Of a stretch of 27,566 bases of DNA, positions 21,086 through 27,566 are shown piece by piece (within the stretch, counting starts at the first letter, position 1; each line of letters starts with the position of its first letter). Origin of the DNA: Funneliformis mosseae (Eukaryota > Glomeromycota > Glomeromycetes > Glomerales > Glomeraceae); contig CAJVPP010000693.1 in the NCBI GenBank assembly GCA_910592005.1, forward strand, positions 1-27,566, written 5' to 3'. Under the pieces are notes generated by a model. It had not been told where the DNA came from. It saw only the letters and a program-made list of their open reading frames with translations, and did not search any database. The position numbers were made by a program, and so were the translations under genes.

Positions 21086-21248
21086 CTTTTAATTTCAAAT
21101 TATAATGAATAATCTCCAAAAAATGAAAAAAGGGAAAAAAAATTAAATTCGAGATGCACATGAATGATAATTATTTGTGACACGGAAACTTTAATAAAAA
21201 ATACAAGTGTGAAATCCTGAAATGGATCTTTTTTTTTTTTTTTTCGGA

Positions 21249-21279
21249 TAGTTATCATCTTCATCATCTTCATCAATCA
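21249..21279. repeat. Short ATC/TTC microsatellite
   Basis: gttatcatcttcatcatcttcatcaatcatc. On the minus strand one frame gives an acidic run (IDEDDEDDNYP) followed by poly-Lys from an 18-A tract. This is not clearly coding. Confidence 0.5.
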
Positions 21280-21373
21280 TCAATTTTGAATTTTTGAGAA
21301 ACCATTACGTTAAACTAATACAACACATTTAATTTGGAACGAATTAGGATATATTACGTCCCCAGGTTTTTCA

Positions 21374-21704
21374 TTATTGAATATCTAAAGTGAATTGTAT
21401 CAGCCTTAACGGAAATGTTCCTCCTAATCCAAAAGGATATTCCACAGAGAAAAATTTAGATTGAAGATCAATTTTTATTTTTGGAAACATTTTATCTATT
21501 TTATTTCTCAAAAAAAAAAAATATGTGGTTGGTCAAAATACCTTGGCAAAAAATAATGTCTTTCATTGTGAATAAAAATGGTTTGGAACCTTTAAAAAAA
21601 AAAGAGTAATCGTATTAAAAATTCCTGTTTCAGAAATTTTGTGTGACAATTAACATCACCTGCCACATCGTCAAAATCCATGACGTTATTTGTTGCACGA
21701 AAAC
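21374..21704 (-). CDS. Hidden three-exon gene tail, unknown family
   Basis: Three minus-strand exons join in frame: 21704-21660, 21589-21542 and 21495-21374 (stop TAA). Intron 1 is 70 nt (gtgatg...aaag) with a T10 tract before the acceptor; intron 2 is 46 nt (gtattt...aaatag). All junctions are phase 1. The product reads FRATNNVMDFDDVA, G|SKPFLFTMKDIIFCQ, D|KMFPKIKIDLQSKFF and SVEYPFGLGGTFPLRLIQFT, ending LDIQ. The last part has the alternating pattern of beta strands. Both introns are needed: without intron 1 the frame stops in the T tract, and without intron 2 it ends at TAA after the T12 run. The exon upstream of 21704 was not identified, so the start is missing. The donor GTGATG is weak. 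I do not recognise the protein. It is convergent with the BTB gene. Confidence 0.45.
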
Positions 21705-22542
21705 CTTAAAAAACTTATTTTAATTTAAACTAATTTATTTATTTATTGATATAATATTATGTGGTTATTAAAATGGATTGGCAAAAAAATATTTTTTCGA
21801 ATTCACGAGCACAAACCCTTTTAGTTCTTGTAAAGAAACTGGGATTACCTAAATTTACTTTTTCATTCATTAATAAAATAAAAAAAATTACTTTCATTGA
21901 AAAAATTCCTTTATCAACCTATTATTATAATGAAAGCTTATGAGGCAGTTAAACGAAAACTTGATCCTTCCTTTTTCGAATAAGGAATAATAAGAAATGT
22001 GATAATGAAGACAGGAAAAACCTGAAATGAATGAATAAAATTTAAGTGTGCTACACTAGGCAAAGACAATCAAATATTGAAAAAAAGAAATACTTCAAAG
22101 AACCATTTTTAGTACCTACAAGAAGTTAAATGAACTACCTAAAGAGTGAGATAAGACTATGGTGTAAATAAACATGACTCGAATTTTTTTGTACCACATT
22201 GGTGATAGGCTAAGCTATTATTTCCTTGTTCGGCAGAAATCATTAATTTTATTTTGTAAATCTCAACGTCCTTATTTTTATTTTTTTAAAAAAAGGTTAG
22301 TTCTTAATTTACTATTTGTATAACTGAGATTTCGTACACCCATGAAAAAAGAAGGTAGATATTCTACTTCCGCATACTGTTTTCCATGCAAGTTCCTTCA
22401 TGATATTTTTGGGAATATCTAAGGAAGACTTCCAAATGTTCATTCGTGATATTTTCATAGTATGCTAGTTCCATATTGCTTTACAATTACGAAAATAATG
22501 CTTTTAGAACGTTCAGACTAAAGGACCAATTAGGTAAGATTT

Positions 22543-22707
22543 ATGACATGGTACGACGCAGAAGATTTCCTTGTCAAAGGTAAAATTTCACCAGCCTCTA
22601 TTTGGTTACTCACTTTCAACTGTCGACAATGGTGTAAAAAAGATGTATTAGAACAATTGGTCTACGAAATTCACATAAAAAATATATATATATATTTTTA
22701 TCTCTAG
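22543..22707 (+). CDS. 54-codon coding-like frame, unknown
   Basis: From ATG 22543: MTWYDAEDFLVKGKISPASI, then WLLTFNCRQWCKKDVLEQLV and YEIHIKN before low-complexity (TA) codons and TAG. The Trp/Cys/acidic content is unlike random AT-rich DNA. It could be the first exon or a fragment of a gene whose next exon I could not join: after ctctag at 22708 a frame reads FKKKLYLESIIPPLISKF, but no donor of matching phase was found. Treat as a probable gene fragment. Confidence 0.35.
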   Translation: MTWYDAEDFLVKGKISPASIWLLTFNCRQWCKKDVLEQLVYEIHIKNIYIYFYL

Positions 22708-22709
22708 GT

Positions 22710-23400
22710 TTTAAAAAAAAACTCTATTTAGAAAGCATAATTCCGCCGTTAATTTCCAAATTCTCTTTTTATATTTCCCATTCCCTGCTTTAAAAAATAT
22801 TGAAAGCGGTTTCAAGTACAATATAATCCGGTAAGATCAATATTTTAATGTGAACCTTTACACTATACCAACTCTAAAAATGCATTTTAACAAATGTACA
22901 AGGCCTATAACATCAATAAAATCCAATATATTTGATGATCTCTTTTTTTCTTCTGTCAAAGATATACTCCAAAGTGACAAAGCTTAATCTGCTTTTGAGT
23001 GTAGATTATACAAGTATAAAGTTTGAAAAGGAACAACGATATTAAAGAAAGTGATCAATTAAAACTTGAACTATAAAATAAATATTACCACAAAAGAAAT
23101 GAAAAGTGGTTACATGAAATAATTTTCTACAAGTCAATGGAGGCATGATTGAAATTTTCATTCCCCAAGATATTATTTATACTAAGAATCCATAGAAAAT
23201 CGCGTGCTGCAAAACAAGATATATCCGATAATACTATAAATTCTTTGCGATGAGAAATGAATTTCTAACTTTAACAAAGATACCCCATATTATATTATCT
23301 TTTGATCAAAATTATACATCCAGTAAAACAAGAAAGTCTTCCACCAGATTTTTTATAAAACAGAAAAAGAAACTTTAATAAAAAAGGATAAATTTTCATT
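22710..23400. other. Moderately complex DNA with scattered coding-like scraps
   Basis: Short sensible frames exist on both strands (for example FDDLFFSSVKDILQSDKA near 22931 (+) and PKILFILRIHRKSRAAKQD near 23166 (+)). None can be joined into a gene. This is probably decayed gene or element DNA at the right edge of the gene island. Confidence 0.4.
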
Positions 23401-26150
23401 ATAAAATATAAAACTATAGATAATCTTAAAATAAAATTCTATATTTAAGAAAAGTTATAATTTTTTTTCTTTTCTTTGATTATTAGTATTGAATAGAAAG
23501 CAATATAAATTCTATAGATAAGGCTATATTAATGAAGTTATTAAATTAAATTAAATAAATATAATTAATTATATTATAAGTTAAATATTTTATAAATTTT
23601 AATTAAAACTATAACTTTTTATTATTTAATATTATTAAGAATTTTAAGAATTTGATAAAATCTTAATGGTTAAAATTATAAATTAAATTAGTTTTTAATT
23701 ACAAAACTAATAAATATTATATACTAAAATTAAACAATTTTATATATATATTTAATCAATTTTTTTATTAATTTATCAAATTGTTTAATTATTTTAATAT
23801 TTAGTAAAAATTTGATTTTAAAGAAAAATAATTATTAAATTATAAGAGATAATTTATTAAAAATAAACTTATCAGAATTATATAAAATTATTATATAAAA
23901 TTATAAAATTATAAAGCAATTTAATTGAATTATATAAACTAAACATTTTAATATAAATTAATATTAAATAAATCTAATATATAAGAAAAATGCAATAAAA
24001 TCAGACAAAATAAACTGAAAATGGCTAGTGTAACTAAAAAATCAATTAATTTAACTAATAACATTTTGGTAAAACTTTATTTAATTTATAGCTGTAATTT
24101 ATACACAAATATTTTAATAATATCTTAGATTTATTGTTATATAGTATAAATAAATGTAATTAGCATTCATATATAAAAGTAAAATAAATTTACATTCACT
24201 AAAAATAAAAATACTTATTATAATATACTTTCAAACTATACAAAATGACTATACATAGTTTCTAATTGAGAGTAAGATATTTGTACTATCTAAAAAAGCT
24301 TTTGTTTAATAAATATAGTTTTATTTTCTGATAAGAGTTTATATATAGATAAAAATAATAATTGATTTTATTTGTAAATATTTTTCTATAAAATTGTAAA
24401 AGCTTTTATACTTTTGCTCTTTCTTGCTTAATGTTCATTACTAAAAGTATTTTATATGTAATTTTGACTATTACATATTTCTTTTATATATTCAAAATAG
24501 CCAATAAACTATTATATAAAATGTAATAGTTAATAAACTCAATTGTATTAAAAAGAGTTTTACAAAATATAAGATAATCTTAAGTGATTCAAATTATATA
24601 AAAATATCAAATGATTTTTAGATATATTTAATTGATTAATTAAATTAGACAGTTTTAGATATTTTTAAATAAGTTTAAAATTGTCTAAAACTGTCTAAAA
24701 TTTAATGGATTTTAGATAGTCTAAATTGGTTTTAAATAGTTTTAAAATGATTTAGATAGTCTGAAACCTTAAATTAAAAAAATAAATTATCAATAATTGA
24801 TTAAAATAATATAATTTAATCATATAACATTCTTAATTTTATTTTCTAATAAATTCTAATGAATCTGAGATGAAAGATTAAAAGAATGATATAAATTATT
24901 AGATAATAAAGAAGAAATATAATTTTTGATTAATGATAATATATTATTAAATAATAATAAATTTAATAATAATTTATTAAATATATATATTCATCCTATT
25001 ATTGATATTAATGCAAAATAAAATTTGTGTGATTTTTTATTAGAGAATTAGAAAGTTAAAATTTATATTTATATTATCTAAATTTAATTGATTATATTAT
25101 ATTTTTCTATTTATTTATAATTTTAATATCATAATAATAATTAATAATATAAATAAAATCATTTATTTTAATTCAACTTTTTTTTTTATTTAATAATAAA
25201 ATTTTAATTATATATTATAATATAATTATTTAAAACTTGTTTAAAACTTATACAATTAAAATAAATTTTAGTTTTAAATATATTTTAAATAAAATTTTAA
25301 ATATATAGTATATTTAAAATATCAAATTATTTTATTATCTAACATTAAATTAAATCATATAATAGAAATTTTAATTCTCTAAATTAAATTTAAAAAATTC
25401 TTTGATGTAAATAAAAATCTAATAATATTAATTTATTTGAAATTTACTATAAGATTAAAAGTATAATTAAAGATCTTAAAATGTGTACTATTAGAATTTT
25501 ATAATAAAAATCTTTTATAAATATAAAATAAATTTTAAATCTAACATATTAAAATTAATAATGTCTTAAATAGAAAATGAAAAATAAATTATGATAAAAA
25601 AAATTGTGAAAATTAATAATTTAATAAGTTCAAAAAAAAAGAATAATTATTGTCTTTCAAAATAGGTTTAAAAGTAAATTATTTCTTCTTTTGTAACTTA
25701 TCATTATTTTTAAATAACTTTATTGATTATTATTATAATAAAAATAAGCTAATACAATTTTATATAACTTATTCATTTAAATTTTTCTATAGTAAAATCA
25801 GGAATAACTATATATTTATTTTTTCTTTTATATATATTATATATTTTAAAGATTAATTCAAGTAGTAATAATAAATGACTAAGTCATTTGATCATTTTAA
25901 GATGATTTCTAAATAAACTAGTTATTTAAAATCATTTATTATTTGATCATTTAAATATAATACAGATCAAATATATATATTATTCAGAATTACAAATTTA
26001 TATCATATGAAATATTTATAAAAATATTTGAAATATTAAATTACATTAATTATTTTAGTCAGAATTATTGAGATCACATGATATAATTTTTAAATAATTA
26101 GATTATTTGTCATTTAATATTGAAATATTCTAAATAACATATGACCAGTC
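23401..26150. other. AT-rich block without recognisable gene
   Basis: Nearly all A/T, similar to 14540-16080. A 68-codon plus frame at 25650-25856 is Phe/Tyr/Ile/Asn-rich (ttt, tat, att, aat codons) and is what this composition gives by chance. It contains the inverted repeat listed next and, around 25872-25960, several copies of tttgatcatttaa-like words in both orientations. Confidence 0.6.
24647..24696. repeat. 13-bp perfect inverted repeat within a tagatagtcta-rich tract
   Basis: agacagttttaga (24647-24659) and tctaaaactgtct (24684-24696) are exact complements. Variants of gattttagatagtctaaa continue to 24770, so this is a small cluster of related palindromic words. Confidence 0.6.
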
Positions 26151-26160
26151 ATAAATCTTT

Positions 26161-27436
26161 GCATAAGCTGACTTATTACTAACTCAAGTTGAGCCACTTT
26201 ATCTGACTCAACTCAGCTCAGCTTAAAAGATCAATTGACAAGCTAAACCAACTTATAAGTTAGCTCATTCAGCTTACATTTAATATTTCAAAATAAAAAT
26301 CTAATTGAGAAAAATGTTTCTCATTAAAAAAAATATTCTCAAAATGATTCCTTTTAAAAGAAACTTTCCAAAACAATTTCTTGCAAGAAAAACATTTTTA
26401 GAATAATTTTCTTTAAGAAGAACTTTTCTGAAATGATTTTCTGTAAAAGAAATATTTTTGAAATAATTTCCTTTGAGAGAAACATTTCTAGATAATTTCT
26501 TTTAAGAGAAATATTTCTAAAACAATTTCCTGTGAGAGAAATATTTCTAGGATGATTCCCTTTAAGAAAAATATTTTTAGAACAATTTATTTTGAAAGGA
26601 ATATTTTTGGAATAATTCTTATTAAGAGAAAAATTCTAAAATGATTTCTTTTAAAAGAAATATTTCTAGAATGATTCCTTTTAAGAAAAATATTTCTAGA
26701 ATAATTTTTTTTGAGAAAAATATTTTTAGAATGAAAGAAATATTTTTAGCCACTTCTCTTTAGAAGAAATGTTTTCAGAGTAATTCCATAAAGGATTTTA
26801 CTTCTGAAGCAATTTTCTTAAAGGATTTTGCTTCTAGAGTGATTTTTTTAAAGCAATTTCTTAAAGGATTTTGCTTTTAAAGCAATTTCTTTGAAGGATT
26901 TCATTTCTGGAATGATTTTTTTAAAGAATTTATTTTCAAAATGATTTTCAATAAGAATTTCACTTCCAAAAGGATTTCTTAAAGGAAATTGTCTCTGTGA
27001 TTTTTTTTTAAAGAAATCACATTCAGAATTGAAATCCTTTATAAAAATCACTTCAGAAATGAAATCATTCAAGTAAATCATTTCAGAAGTGAATTTCTTT
27101 AAAGAAATTTAACTATAGGTGTATTTTCTTTAAAGAAAATATTACCAATTTTATTTTTCTTCAAAAGAAATATCACTAAGTTTATTTTTTTTTAAAGAAA
27201 ATATCACTGATACTGTTTTTCTTTAAGTAAATATTATTAGAACATTTTTTTTCAAAGAAAATCCTTCTTTAGATTTATTTACTTTAAAGAAAAAATGCAA
27301 GCTAATGAGCTAAGCTGCAGTATAAGCCAAGCTATAGCATAAGCTAGCTTATCTAGTTTACAACTTATTTTATAGTAGCTTAAGTTAAATCCAAATAAGC
27401 TAACTTGTTTGGTTTGCAAGTGGCTTAGCTTATTGC
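26161..27436. mobile_element. Foldback-like element flanked by AGCT-rich inverted arms
   Basis: The left arm (about 26161-26283) is rich in aagctgac / gctcagctt words. The right arm (about 27296-27436) carries them in inverse orientation. Best inner match: ttagctcattcagcttacat (left) against the complement ttagctcattagcttgcat (right); best outer match: cataagctga against the complement caataagctaa. Between the arms lies a minisatellite. Long inverted ends around tandem repeats is the layout of foldback transposons; there is no coding capacity. Ends and duplication site are not determined. Confidence 0.5.
26288..27290. repeat. Degenerate ~30-bp minisatellite of small palindromes
   Basis: The unit is close to gaaatatttctagaatgatt + ccttttaaga, repeated with drift for about 1 kb. 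The best region (26500-26730) shows successive gaaatatttcta, aaaatattttta starts 30-31 bases apart. Most units contain a small palindrome around ttttaaaa or ctttaaag. At 27122-27141 tattttctttaaagaaaata is a perfect 20-bp palindrome. The 77-codon minus frame at 26848-27081 is a by-product of the period, with 10-residue echoes (SFKEIALKA, SFKKLL). Confidence 0.8.
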
Positions 27437-27484
27437 GGTAGTATTGGCAAATGATCTTGAAGTGACCTTAAAATGATCTAATCA

Positions 27485-27559
27485 TGCAGTGTGTAAAATT
27501 CATGTGCACAATGTGCACATATGCACATTAAATTTTTATGTGCACATATTACACAGCAT
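27485..27559. repeat. Imperfect inverted repeat at the window edge
   Basis: tgcagtgtgtaaaattcatg + tgcaca (27485-27510) pairs imperfectly with tatgtgcacatattacacag + ca (27538-27559); in between lie further tgtgcacatatgcaca words. It may be the end of another small element that continues past the window. Confidence 0.45.
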
Positions 27560-27566
27560 AAAATGT

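Noticed and set aside
25650..25856. 68-codon plus frame rich in Phe, Tyr, Ile and Asn
   Set aside because: The amino-acid content is what A/T-only codons give; no motif and no neighbouring support.
26848..27081. 77-codon minus frame with periodic SFKE/KSF words
   Set aside because: It is a by-product of the ~30-bp minisatellite, whose period is a multiple of three.
1..27566. Alternative genetic code with TAA/TAG as glutamine
   Set aside because: Relics suggest it at first sight, but the BTB gene uses CAA/CAG throughout, needs TAA in its intron to be non-coding, and ends at TAG. Mutation of CAR to TAR explains the relics better.

Overview
The window looks like nuclear DNA of a very AT-rich fungus, most likely an arbuscular mycorrhizal one (Glomeromycotina, Rhizophagus-like). 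This is inferred from short GT..AG introns, long poly-A/poly-T tracts, one clear KCTD-type BTB gene, a multi-exon retropepsin-like protease gene, and many decayed mobile-element fragments in almost pure A/T DNA. No tRNA, rRNA, CRISPR array or bacterial-type operon was seen.

Layout. 1-4.0 kb is AT-rich repeat DNA with one copy of a small terminal-inverted-repeat element, a decayed coding fragment and a foldback hairpin. 4.0-4.9 kb (+) holds a decayed LTR-retroelement Gag/protease fragment. 5.0-8.5 kb is an island of higher complexity with two minus-strand units: a broken gene built from four diverged copies of a helical module followed by a coiled-coil tail (6817 to 4991), and a spliced retropepsin-like aspartic protease gene (8478 to 7120) with one apparent frameshift. 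8.8-14.2 kb is AT-rich with four more coding relics and a well-preserved 167-bp inverted-repeat element (14078-14244) homologous to the one near 1.3 kb. About 14.5-16.1 kb is nearly pure A/T.

16.1-23.4 kb is a second gene island. Its best gene is a two-exon BTB/POZ (KCTD/T1-type) protein of 446 aa (18855-20290, intron 19331-19425). Convergent to it, about 1 kb downstream, three small minus-strand exons (21704-21374) join in frame across two introns and form a previously hidden gene tail. Other coding-like scraps lie at 20989-21085 (-) and 22543-22707 (+). From 23.4 kb on the DNA is again A/T, ending in a foldback-like element (about 26161-27436) whose interior is an approximately 30-bp minisatellite of small palindromes.

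The two intact or nearly intact genes (BTB adaptor and retropepsin) have no evident shared pathway. The dominant theme is mobile-element decay. Relics read coherently except where glutamine-compatible codons have become TAA/TAG, a pattern that could reflect CpA-to-TpA (RIP-like) mutation. No computation was run; all comparisons are by eye.
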